Below, one piece after another: positions 21,880 to 31,366 of a stretch of DNA of 64,000 nt. The notes under the pieces are model-generated. The model saw only the letters and a list, made by a program, of their open reading frames with translations. It did no database searches and was not told the origin of the DNA. This DNA is from an uncultured bacterium. Its GTDB lineage: Bacteria > Planctomycetota > UBA1135 > GCA-002686595. The translations under genes and the position numbers were made by a program. The stretch spans positions 19,673 through 83,672 of the forward strand of contig CADEGS010000004.1 in assembly GCA_902826945.1 (NCBI GenBank), given 5' to 3'. Within the stretch, counting starts at the first letter, position 1. Every line of letters begins with the position of its first letter.

Positions 21880-21890
21880 GGCGTTTCTCT

Positions 21891-22142
21891 TCAGCAGGCG
21901 GTGGGAGGGACGGCGCCCTCGGCGGGCGCGGTGGCGGTGGCGGCCCGGCACAGGCGCGCGTCGAGCGCGGCCGCGAGCGCGCGCAGCGCCGCGGGATCGA
22001 TGGCGGCGAGCGCCTCTTCCTCGACCTCGGTCAGCTCGAGGAACTGCGCGCGCAGGGCCGCGCGGGGGTGGCCCGCGAAGCGCCGCCGCAGGTCGGGGTC
22101 GGTGACCAGGCGGCCGATCAGGATCTCGACGTTCCTGTGCAT
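21891..22142 (-). CDS. Small leader-peptide-like (LigA/RiPP-leader-like) protein
   Basis: This 83-residue protein reads [20 protein letters not shown] at its start, then [10 protein letters not shown] and [13 protein letters not shown]. This D-P-x-x-R-x-x-F...P...L...LT..E...L pattern is shared by small LigA-like proteins and by leader regions of some putative RiPP precursor families. The tail after DARL is short, Ala/Pro/Thr-rich, with Cys at residues 65 and 83, the latter being the last residue. No modifying enzyme is adjacent, so a RiPP role is only a hypothesis. ATG 22142 matches the family start; a TTG 60 bp upstream is less likely. It is the first gene of the operon. Confidence 0.65.
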   Translation of the reverse strand: MHRNVEILIGRLVTDPDLRRRFAGHPRAALRAQFLELTEVEEEALAAIDPAALRALAAALDARLCRAATATAPAEGAVPPTAC

Positions 22143-22197
22143 GGCGAGCGACAAGGGCACGGCCTGTACCGCGCCCTCGAGATTCGCGCAGTAACGA

Positions 22198-22225
22198 CAC
22201 AAGTTGTTTATTGTCAGTCGCTTGT
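22198..22225 (-). promoter_or_regulatory. AT-rich promoter-like patch in the divergent region
   Basis: A short AT-rich stretch containing the palindrome ACAAGTTGT stands out from the GC-rich surroundings. On the minus strand CTGACA is followed about 18 bp later by TACTGC, a weak -35/-10 match directed at the small leader-like gene. No convincing -24/-12 sigma-54 promoter is visible for that gene. Confidence 0.3.
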
Positions 22226-22271
22226 GGATTCCGATCGGCCACGTGCTCGCGTCCGGCGCACTGGCTCGCGG

Positions 22272-22307
22272 CGGACACCTGTCCGTCTCCGGACAGCCCC
22301 CGGACAG
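22272..22307. promoter_or_regulatory. Cluster of CGGACA half-sites, predicted activator binding sites
   Basis: CGGACA occurs at 22272-22277, 22290-22295 and 22301-22306, and its reverse complement within CTGTCCG at 22279-22285. CTGTCCG and CGGACAG form a perfect 7-bp inverted repeat at 22279-22296. The cluster lies just upstream of the activator's -10-like box, suggesting autoregulation, and about 130-165 bp upstream of the divergent small gene, a usual distance for a sigma-54 enhancer. Confidence 0.55.
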
Positions 22308-22308
22308 C

Positions 22309-22314
22309 TATGCT
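22309..22314 (+). promoter_or_regulatory. -10-like hexamer TATGCT of the sigma-54 activator
   Basis: TATGCT directly abuts the last CGGACA repeat and lies 8 bp before the ATG at 22323. This predicts a nearly leaderless transcript whose promoter would be covered by whatever protein binds the repeats. Confidence 0.4.
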
Positions 22315-22322
22315 CGTGGCGG

Positions 22323-24418
<2,096 letters not shown>

Positions 24419-24425
<7 letters not shown>

Positions 24426-24447
24426 GCGAGCTCCGCTCGCTCAGCGC
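24419..24447 (+). terminator. Perfect 12-bp hairpin at the end of the sigma-54 activator gene
   Basis: GCGCTGAGCGAG and CTCGCTCAGCGC pair perfectly around the loop CTCCG. The left arm contains the TGA stop (24423-24425). There is no T-tract; GC-only hairpins like this often act as terminators in GC-rich genomes. Confidence 0.6.
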
Positions 24448-24467
24448 CCGCGGCCCCCTGGCCGCGG
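24448..24467 (+). terminator. Second hairpin directly following the first
   Basis: CCGCGGCC and GGCCGCGG pair around CCCT, starting on the next base after the first hairpin. The tandem arrangement supports a termination region before the tRNA gene. The rest of 24426-24701 holds further short inverted repeats and no convincing ORF. Confidence 0.45.
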
Positions 24468-24660
24468 CCGGCGAGGCAGCGCCGTGGCGCCGCAGGCCTC
24501 GTCGCGCCGTGGGAGCGACCCATCGTCGCGCAGCGACGGCAGCACGCCCCGATGGAGTCGAGGCGGGTGGCCGTGCTCAGGGGCCACGCCTCCTCAACCC
24601 ACCGGCCAAGGGCCACGCGCTCCCACCTCCGCCGCCCCGCGCAGCAGGCGAAACAGGCCC

Positions 24661-24688
24661 TTGTCCCGGGCCGGCCGCCTGCTAGGAT
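24661..24688 (+). promoter_or_regulatory. Promoter of the tRNA-Gly gene
   Basis: TTGTCC (24661-24666) and TAGGAT (24683-24688) are 16 bp apart and would start transcription about 7 bases before the mature tRNA. This is the clearest paired -35/-10 in the window and supports TAGGAT as a genuine -10 form here. Confidence 0.6.
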
Positions 24689-24701
24689 CTCCGCCCCGCA
24701 A

Positions 24702-24776
24702 GCGGCTGTAGCTCAGTGGTAGAGCGCCACCTTGCCAAGGTGGATGTCGAGGGTTCAAGTCCCTTCAGCCGCTCCA
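24702..24776 (+). tRNA. tRNA-Gly (GCC)
   Basis: A complete cloverleaf can be drawn. The acceptor stem pairs GCGGCTG with CAGCCGC, the D-arm contains AGCTCAGTGGTAGAGC, the anticodon stem pairs CCACC with GGTGG around TTGCCAA (anticodon GCC at 24734-24736), and the T-arm is AGGGTTCAAGTCCCT. The discriminator is T and the 3' CCA is encoded (24774-24776). It reads glycine codons GGC and GGT. Confidence 0.96.
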
Positions 24777-24847
24777 GTCTCGCGGGCCCGGGTGTGCGGC
24801 GGGAGCGCGCGCGCGCGGCCGACCGCCCGGCGATCCGCGAGCCGCGG

Positions 24848-25819
24848 CTAGTCCAGCGGGAAGATCACGAAGTCGTCGTGGGCCTGCACCTTCGGCGCGT
24901 TTCCCATCTCGCTCAAGGCACGGTCGAGTTCCAGCAGGTGCTCGTGGCCGAGCTGCAACGCGTGCTCGCCCGGGTGGTGCGTCGAGCCGAGCGGGAGCTG
25001 CTGCCCGGGGACGCTCGTCATCTCGATGTGAGCGCCGAGCACGAACGCGACGGGATGGGTGGCGGTGAACTCGACGAGCCGCCGGATGCTCGCCCGATAG
25101 ACCGACCACTGGCCCCGCGAGACCGCTCCCTGGACGTACAGCCGGCCCGGATAGAGCGTGTCGCCCGTCAGGAGAATCCGCGTGCGGCGGTCGTAGAGCG
25201 CGATGTGGCTCGCATGGTGGCCGGGGATCGGGATCACGTCGAGGAGGCGCTCGCCGAGGTCGTAGCTCGCGATGTCGTTCGGCCAGTCCTCGACGCCGAA
25301 GAAGGCCTGGAGCTCGGAGACGGTCGCCGGCACGAGCGTCGTCCTCGGCTCGTCCGCGAACTGGGGATCGCCCGCGGTGTGGTCCCGGTGACCGTGGGTG
25401 TGAACGACGACGAGCTCGATCGAGCTCAGGCCGGAGGTCGCGAGCCAGCGCTGGATCACGCCCGCGACGGCTTCCTGGATCGCGATCCCGCCGGCACCGG
25501 TGTCGACCAGCAGCGCCCTCTCGCGCCCGAAGATCAGGTAGAGGAACGGCGCCTCGAAGCTCGTGCGGAGCGATTGGCGCAGGATGAAGAGGTCGCGATC
25601 GTAGGCGTGGACCTGGATGGCGGGCTCTCCGTCGCCGTCGGGGCCGCCGCTGATCCAGCGCTCGGGGAACGTGCCGGGCTCCGGCTCGACGGCGGATGAC
25701 GGTGCAGCGTCGCCGGATCCGGCGCTCGTCGTGGAGGCTTCTGCGCCGTTCCCGTGCGGATGGAGCGGAGCGCAACCCGGCGTGCAATGCCACAGCACGA
25801 AGGCGAGGAGCGCGCGCAT
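24848..25819 (-). CDS. MBL-fold metallohydrolase, probable lipoprotein
   Basis: This 323-residue protein starts at ATG 25819, preceded by GAGG; an ATG 57 bp upstream lacks a binding site. The N-terminus MRALLAFVLWHCTPGCAPL is a short signal with a Cys, probably a lipobox, followed by a polar Ser/Ala linker. The metallo-beta-lactamase site HTHGHRDH is at about residues 140-147; IPIPGHHASHI and LTGDTLYPG supply further ligands. It resembles glyoxalase-II-type hydrolases, but the substrate is unknown. Together with the PhoD gene upstream it lies in a stretch less GC-rich than the rest, next to a tRNA, which suggests later acquisition. Confidence 0.78.
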   Translation of the reverse strand: MRALLAFVLWHCTPGCAPLHPHGNGAEASTTSAGSGDAAPSSAVEPEPGTFPERWISGGPDGDGEPAIQVHAYDRDLFILRQSLRTSFEAPFLYLIFGRERALLVDTGAGGIAIQEAVAGVIQRWLATSGLSSIELVVVHTHGHRDHTAGDPQFADEPRTTLVPATVSELQAFFGVEDWPNDIASYDLGERLLDVIPIPGHHASHIALYDRRTRILLTGDTLYPGRLYVQGAVSRGQWSVYRASIRRLVEFTATHPVAFVLGAHIEMTSVPGQQLPLGSTHHPGEHALQLGHEHLLELDRALSEMGNAPKVQAHDDFVIFPLD

Positions 25820-25947
25820 CGCCCTCGGCGGTCCACCCCGACTCGTACCCCGCGGACCCTGGTCGCGACCGGCCATGCGACGAGTGTCGCGTGGACAGGG
25901 GTTGCGGCAAGGGCCCTCCCGGAAACCGGCTCCGCCGACACCGGCCG

Positions 25948-28002
25948 CTAGATCGCGAGCCCCGCGTCGCCCTCGACGATCTCCTGGCGCAGCTCGGGTC
26001 GCTCGCCCGCGCGCCAGCGGCGCACGCGATGGACGGCGCGATAGACGAGCGGGCCCCCGTCCTCGCGCTCGCTGCGCTCGAGCGGTCGCGGGATGCAGAC
26101 GAACTCGGTCTCGAGCTCCTCGGGGGACGCGCGCACCGTCGCGTAGCCGTGTCCGCCGAAGTCGGCGAAGGCGAGATGCGGCGCAACGTCGGGGTTGCGC
26201 GCCGCGCGCGCGCGGGCCGGGTCTCCCGTCTCCTGCAGCGTCAAGGACGAGCGCACGCCGTGCAGGACGGTCATGTTGAGCGCGCACTGCATCGATCCGT
26301 CCGGCAGGTCGCGGACGTAGAGCGCGCGCAGCGGGTGGTCGCGGGGGAACACGTGCTCGTGGACCTCCGCCAGGCCCTGCTGCGAGATCGAGCCCGTGAT
26401 GAACTCGACGCCGACGGGCTCGAACGGCCGCGGCGGCAGCGCCTCGCTCGGATAGCCGGCCCAGAACGAGTGCTTGTCGCCGGCGACGATGGCCAGGCCG
26501 GTGATGCCCTCCTCGCGGACCATGCGGAAGAGCTCGCGGTGCTCGATCCCGTAGCCCGCGTTGAGCACGGCGTAGCCCGCGCCCGGCCAGGGCCCGACGA
26601 GACCCGGCGGCAGGTTCTGCGGGTCCGCGCGCCAGGTCAGCGTGCCGAGCGAGTGGCCCCAGATCTTCCAGGGCGCGCGCGACGCCCGCAGGGTCTCCTG
26701 GAGCCACGCCAACTGCTCCAGCCCGAGATACGCCTGCGGCGGCCGGTCGGCCTGCGCGTTCGGCACCTCGCCGTCGCCGACGCGGATCGTCCTCGGCGGG
26801 CGGCCGCCGTCGTGCTCGCGTCCCTCGTCGAGGATCTCGTTCCACTCCTCGGGGAACATCGACGGGAAGTCGCTGGCCGCCAGGTCGCCGCCGTCCGCCG
26901 GGGGTCCCATGAAGGAGCGGTTGTCGGTGAGGATCAGCTCGACGTTCTCGCCGAAGCGCAACGCGCGATGGATGCGCAGCGCCGTGATCGCGGCCAGGTT
27001 GTTCGGCTCCGGGCTGACGCCGCGGGCGTCGAACGTCGTCAGCGGCTCGTCGGCGACGGCGGGCGCCTCGAACACGTCCCCGGCGCCGGGCTTGGCGACG
27101 CGCGCCGGCTGGTACTCGTACCACGCCTGGCTGGCGGCCACCTTGAGGCGCTGCGCCGGGCGCACGGTGCCGCCGAAGACCTGCTGGCTCTGGAAGCCGT
27201 TCCAGGAGAACTCGTGGTTGTCCCACACCGGCACGAACGGCCAGCGCGCGCGCGCGTCCTGCAGGTCGGGATCGGCGAGGTAGGCGCGATACGCCGCGCG
27301 GTAGTCCTCGAGATCGATCGGCAGGTGGAAGTCGCGCATCCTCTCGCCGCGCGGGTAGCGCACGACGTCGCGCAGGCGGCGGCCGCGCTGCACGCCGCCG
27401 GGGACGTCCTCGGGATACCAGACGACCTCGTAGAGGAAGTCGCCGAGGTGCAGGACGAAGCGCAGGCGCTCCTCGGGCGCACGGAGCTCGTCCTCGTGGA
27501 TCATGCGCCGGTACGCGTTGCAGGCGCCGTTCGTGACGTCCTGGCAGCTCACGAACGCGAAGCGCACGGGTCGGTCGTCGTCGTCGGCCGGAGCGGTGAG
27601 CGTGCGGCCGGTGCGGCTGGTGCAACCGGCCTCGTCGACGAAGCGGTACCAGTGCTCGCTCGCCGGCCTCAGCCCGGCGGCGAGGAAGCGGCACGTCCAG
27701 TCGGTGCGCGCGCTGACCTCGACCTCTCCGCGCGCGACGACCCGCGCGAACGCCTCGTCGCGAGCGACCTCGACCAGCAGCCGGTGCGCGACGGCTCCGG
27801 GATCGGGCGCGCGGCGCGTCCACAGGAGAACGCTGTCCGGCGCGGGGTCGCCCGAGGCGACGCCCTGGGGATAGAGGTCGCGCCGCTCGGCGCGCGTCGC
27901 GCGCGGGGCGGTGGCGCACCGGGGGCCGAAGGCGAGCGCGGCCCCCAGCGCCGCGGCTCGCGCGGCGAGCTGTCTCCGGGTGAAGCCAGATGCACGACCC
28001 AT
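25948..28002 (-). CDS. phoD: PhoD-like alkaline phosphatase/phosphodiesterase
   Basis: This 684-residue protein has a Tat-type signal (FTRRQLAARAAALGAALAF), consistent with folding in the cytoplasm before export. The PhoD N-terminal domain is recognised by LYPQGVASGDP and VLLWTR, and the metallophosphatase domain by FVSCQD, LHLGDFLYE and VWDNHEFSWNG, which supply metal ligands. PhoD enzymes release phosphate from mono- and diesters outside the cell. A GGAGGAACG binding site precedes ATG 28002, and a TAGGAT box lies 47 bp upstream. No Pho box is recognised. The MBL lipoprotein gene follows on the same strand after a 128-bp gap. Confidence 0.9.
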   Translation of the reverse strand: MGRASGFTRRQLAARAAALGAALAFGPRCATAPRATRAERRDLYPQGVASGDPAPDSVLLWTRRAPDPGAVAHRLLVEVARDEAFARVVARGEVEVSARTDWTCRFLAAGLRPASEHWYRFVDEAGCTSRTGRTLTAPADDDDRPVRFAFVSCQDVTNGACNAYRRMIHEDELRAPEERLRFVLHLGDFLYEVVWYPEDVPGGVQRGRRLRDVVRYPRGERMRDFHLPIDLEDYRAAYRAYLADPDLQDARARWPFVPVWDNHEFSWNGFQSQQVFGGTVRPAQRLKVAASQAWYEYQPARVAKPGAGDVFEAPAVADEPLTTFDARGVSPEPNNLAAITALRIHRALRFGENVELILTDNRSFMGPPADGGDLAASDFPSMFPEEWNEILDEGREHDGGRPPRTIRVGDGEVPNAQADRPPQAYLGLEQLAWLQETLRASRAPWKIWGHSLGTLTWRADPQNLPPGLVGPWPGAGYAVLNAGYGIEHRELFRMVREEGITGLAIVAGDKHSFWAGYPSEALPPRPFEPVGVEFITGSISQQGLAEVHEHVFPRDHPLRALYVRDLPDGSMQCALNMTVLHGVRSSLTLQETGDPARARAARNPDVAPHLAFADFGGHGYATVRASPEELETEFVCIPRPLERSEREDGGPLVYRAVHRVRRWRAGERPELRQEIVEGDAGLAI

Positions 28003-28049
28003 GATCGTTCCTCCGAGATCGCTCCGCGGTCGTCAGGAGCCGCGCACGC

Positions 28050-28055
28050 ATCCTA
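28050..28055 (-). promoter_or_regulatory. -10-like hexamer TAGGAT for the phoD-like gene
   Basis: On the minus strand TAGGAT lies 47 bp upstream of ATG 28002. It is one of the recurrent -10-like boxes. Confidence 0.4.
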
Positions 28056-28201
28056 GGAGGGCTCGTCGGCGTCGGCGCGCGATCCGAGGCGAATCCGCCG
28101 CTGCGGACGTACTTGTCGCGCAAGGGCACGGTTGCGGACGTGCAAGGGCGCGAGCCCATCCGGCAGCGATCGCCGCAGCCGCCGCGCCCTCGACACGCGC
28201 G

Positions 28202-31200
28202 CTAGCGCGAGGCGCGCGCCGCGGCGGCGCGTCGCGCTCCCGAGAGCCGCTCGACCCCCGCCGTGATCGCGACGTAGAGCAACGGCGTGAACACGAGCCC
28301 GAGCAGCGTGTTCCCGATCATGCCGTAGAAGACGGCGGTGCCGATCGCCTGCCGGCTCGCGGCGCCGGCGCCGGTCGCGTGCACGAGCGGCAGCACGCCC
28401 AGGATGAAGGCCAGCGCGGTCATCAGGATCGGCCGCAGGCGCAGGCGCGCGGCCTCGACCGCGGCGGCGACGAGGTCGGCGCCGCGCTCGTGGCTGGCGC
28501 GCGCGAACTCGACGATCAGGATCGCGTTCTTGGCGCCGAGGCCGACGAGCAGCACGAGCCCCACCTGCGTGTAGAGGTTGTTGTCCATGCCGCGCCACGA
28601 GAGGCCGAGCATCGCGCCGAGCACCGCCAGCGGGATCGAGAGCAGGACCGGCAAGGGCAGCGTCCAGCTCTCGTAGAGCCCGGCCAGGATCAGGTAGACG
28701 ACGAGCAGCGCCAGCCCGAAGGCGAGCGCGCCCTGGCCGCTGGCGCGCTCCTGCTGGAGCGAGAGGCCCGTCCACTCGCCGGCGACGCCCGCCGGGCGCT
28801 TCTGCGCCAGCATCGAGTCGACGATGGCCAGCGCGTCGCCCGTGCTGACGCCCGGCGCCGGCACGCCGCGCAGGGCCGCGGCGGGGTAGAGGTTGTAGCG
28901 TACGACGTGCGCGGGCCCCATCGTCTCGCGCAGCGCGACGAGCGAGCCGAGCGGCACCATCGCGCCCTCGGCGTTGCGCACCTGCAGGCCCCGGATCTGG
29001 TCGGCGCGCGCGCGGAAGGCGCCCTCGGCCTGCACGTTGACCTGCCAGGCGCGGTCGAAGCGGTTGAAGTCGTTCACGTAGGCCGAGCCGAGCTGCACGC
29101 TCATCGTGCCGAACAGCTCCTGCAGCGCGACGCCGCGCTTCTTGGCCTTCTCGCGGTCGACGTCGGCGTAGAGCTGCGGCACCGCGGCGCGGTAGGGGCT
29201 GTTCACCGCGCGCAGGCCCGACTGCGCGTTGCCGTCGGCCACCAGCTCGCCGACGAGCTCTTGCAGCGCCACGCGGCCGACGCCGCCGCGGTCCTCGATG
29301 CGCAGGTCGAAGCCGGCGGCGTTGCCGACGCCCTCGACGGCCGGCGGCTGGAAGGCGATCACGAGGCCCTCCTGGATCGCCGCGTAGCGCTGGCGCAGCT
29401 CGCCCAGGATCGCCGGCAGGCTGCGGCCGCGCGGCACGCGCTCCGACCACGGCCGCAGGCCCGAGAACAGGACGGCGTAGTTCGAGCCGTTGCCCGCGAT
29501 CAGCGAGAAGCCCTGGAACGCGGCCACGTGGTCGACGCCCTCCGTCTCCTCCAGGATCGCCTCGCAGCGCTCGATCACGGCCAGCGTGCGCTCCTGGCTG
29601 GCGCTGTCTGGCATCCACACCTCGGTGATCAGCAGGCCGCGGTCCTCGTCCGGCACGAAGCCGGTCGGGACGCTCTGCACCGCGACCCAGGTGGCGGCGA
29701 GGGCGCCGGCGAAGACGAGCAGCGAGAGGGCGAGCAGCGCGGGGTGCAGCAGCCGGCGCACCAGCCCGGCGTAGGCGTCGGCGACGCGTGCGAAGCCGCG
29801 GTCGAACAGGCGCTTGAACCGGCTCTCGCGCTGGCCCGGGCGGTGCTCGCGCAAGAGCACGCCGGCCAGCGCCGGGCTCAGCGTCAGCGCGCACAGCGCG
29901 CTGAAGAACGTGCTGGCGGCGATCGTCAGCGCGAACTGGCGGTACAGCTGGCCGCTGATCCCCGGCAGCGCCGCGGTCGGCAGGAACACCGCCATCAGCA
30001 CGAGCGAGATGCCGAGCACGGCGCCGAACACCTCGGCCATCGCCTTGCGCGCGGCCTCCTTCGGCGGCAGGTGCAGCTCGCTCAGGTTGCGCTCGACGTT
30101 CTCGACCACCACGATCGCATCGTCCACGACGATGCCGATCGCGAGCACGAGCCCGAACAGTGTCGGCAGGTTCAGGCTGAAGCCGAACAGGGCCAGCGCC
30201 AGGAACGTGCCGATCAAGGACACCGGGATCGCCGCCAGCGGGATCAGGGTCGCGCGCAGGCTGCCGAGGAACACGAGCACGACCAGCAGCACCAGCGCCA
30301 CAGCCTCGAAGAGCGTCTCGTAGACGCCGTCGATGGCGGCCACGACGAACGCGGAGGTGTCGTAGATCGTCTGCAGGTGCAGGCCTTCGGGCAGCTCGCG
30401 CTCCACCTCGTCCAGCAGGCGGTGGAGCTCCTCTGCGACCTGCACGGCGTTCCCGTCGGGCGACAGGTAGACCACCATCAGCCCCGAAGGAACGCCGTCG
30501 ATGCGACCGAGCGTGTCGTAGGAGCGCGCGCCGAGCTCGACGCGCGCGACATCGCCCAGACGGACGACGCGGTTCCCATCGGCCTTGACGACGATGTCGG
30601 CGAACTGCTCGGGGTCGGCCAGCCGTCCGAGCGTCGTGACCGAGTACTGGTAGCCCAGCCCCGCCGGCGCCGGCGGCTGCCCGATCACGCCGGCCGCGAC
30701 CTGGACGTTCTGCTCCTGCAGCGCGCGCACGACGTCGAGCGCGACCAGGCCGCGCGAGCGCAGCCGGTCGGGGTCCAGCCACACGCGCATGCCGTAGTCC
30801 TTGCTCGGCCGGACCAGCGTGTCGCCGACGCCGCGGAGGCGCTTGACGCGGTCGTTGACCTGGATGACCAGGTAGTTCGCCAGGTACAGGTCGGAGTAGC
30901 GTGCGCGCGCGGCGTCGTCCTCGGGGACGAGGCCGACGACCGCCACGATGCTCGACGACACCTTGCTCGTGACGACGCCCTGGCGGCGCACCTCCTCGGG
31001 CAGCTTCGGCAGCGCGATCGCCACGCGGTTCTGCACGAGCACGGAGGCGATGTCGATGTCGGTGCCGACCTCGAACGTGACGTCCAGCACGTAGGAGCCG
31101 TCGCCCGCCGACGTGCTCTCCATGTAGAGCATGCGGTCCACGCCGTTCACCTGCTGCTCGATCGGCGCCGCCACGGTGTCGGCGATCACCTGCGCGCTGG

Positions 31201-31357
31201 CGCCCGGGTAGACCGTGCTGACGCGGACCACCGGCGGGGCGATGTCGGGGTACTGCGCCACGGGCAGCGTCGGGTAGGCCACCGCGCCGAGCAGCACGAT
31301 CAGGATCGACAGGACGCAGGCGACGATCGGCCGGCGGATGAAGAACTGGCTGAGCAC
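28202..31357 (-). CDS. RND efflux permease (HAE-1 type), pump 1
   Basis: This 1051-residue inner-membrane transporter is of the AcrB/MexB class: full-length with two halves of one plus five transmembrane helices and two large periplasmic loops. It begins LSQFFIRRPIVACVLSILI and contains the proton-relay helix GLVLAIGIVVDDAIVVVENVE in the first half, with paired Asp residues, and LVLLVGLGAKNAILIVEFA in the second. GTG 31357 follows GAGGA at 7 bp. It is last in an operon with its outer-membrane factor and adaptor. HAE-1 pumps export hydrophobic and amphiphilic compounds with proton antiport; substrates here are unknown. No local regulator gene is seen. Confidence 0.95.
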   Translation of the reverse strand: MLSQFFIRRPIVACVLSILIVLLGAVAYPTLPVAQYPDIAPPVVRVSTVYPGASAQVIADTVAAPIEQQVNGVDRMLYMESTSAGDGSYVLDVTFEVGTDIDIASVLVQNRVAIALPKLPEEVRRQGVVTSKVSSSIVAVVGLVPEDDAARARYSDLYLANYLVIQVNDRVKRLRGVGDTLVRPSKDYGMRVWLDPDRLRSRGLVALDVVRALQEQNVQVAAGVIGQPPAPAGLGYQYSVTTLGRLADPEQFADIVVKADGNRVVRLGDVARVELGARSYDTLGRIDGVPSGLMVVYLSPDGNAVQVAEELHRLLDEVERELPEGLHLQTIYDTSAFVVAAIDGVYETLFEAVALVLLVVLVFLGSLRATLIPLAAIPVSLIGTFLALALFGFSLNLPTLFGLVLAIGIVVDDAIVVVENVERNLSELHLPPKEAARKAMAEVFGAVLGISLVLMAVFLPTAALPGISGQLYRQFALTIAASTFFSALCALTLSPALAGVLLREHRPGQRESRFKRLFDRGFARVADAYAGLVRRLLHPALLALSLLVFAGALAATWVAVQSVPTGFVPDEDRGLLITEVWMPDSASQERTLAVIERCEAILEETEGVDHVAAFQGFSLIAGNGSNYAVLFSGLRPWSERVPRGRSLPAILGELRQRYAAIQEGLVIAFQPPAVEGVGNAAGFDLRIEDRGGVGRVALQELVGELVADGNAQSGLRAVNSPYRAAVPQLYADVDREKAKKRGVALQELFGTMSVQLGSAYVNDFNRFDRAWQVNVQAEGAFRARADQIRGLQVRNAEGAMVPLGSLVALRETMGPAHVVRYNLYPAAALRGVPAPGVSTGDALAIVDSMLAQKRPAGVAGEWTGLSLQQERASGQGALAFGLALLVVYLILAGLYESWTLPLPVLLSIPLAVLGAMLGLSWRGMDNNLYTQVGLVLLVGLGAKNAILIVEFARASHERGADLVAAAVEAARLRLRPILMTALAFILGVLPLVHATGAGAASRQAIGTAVFYGMIGNTLLGLVFTPLLYVAITAGVERLSGARRAAAARASR

Positions 31358-31366
31358 GGCGGGTCC

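Noticed and set aside
22143..22270. A sigma-54 -24/-12 promoter for the leader-like gene
   Set aside because: Only weak GG-N10-GC matches occur (for example GGTACAGGCCGTGC on the minus strand) and they are too close to the start to be convincing.
24777..28200. Genomic island integrated at tRNA-Gly with flanking att repeats
   Set aside because: The region is less GC-rich, but I found no copy of the tRNA 3' end downstream and no integrase, so a formal mobile element is not claimed.
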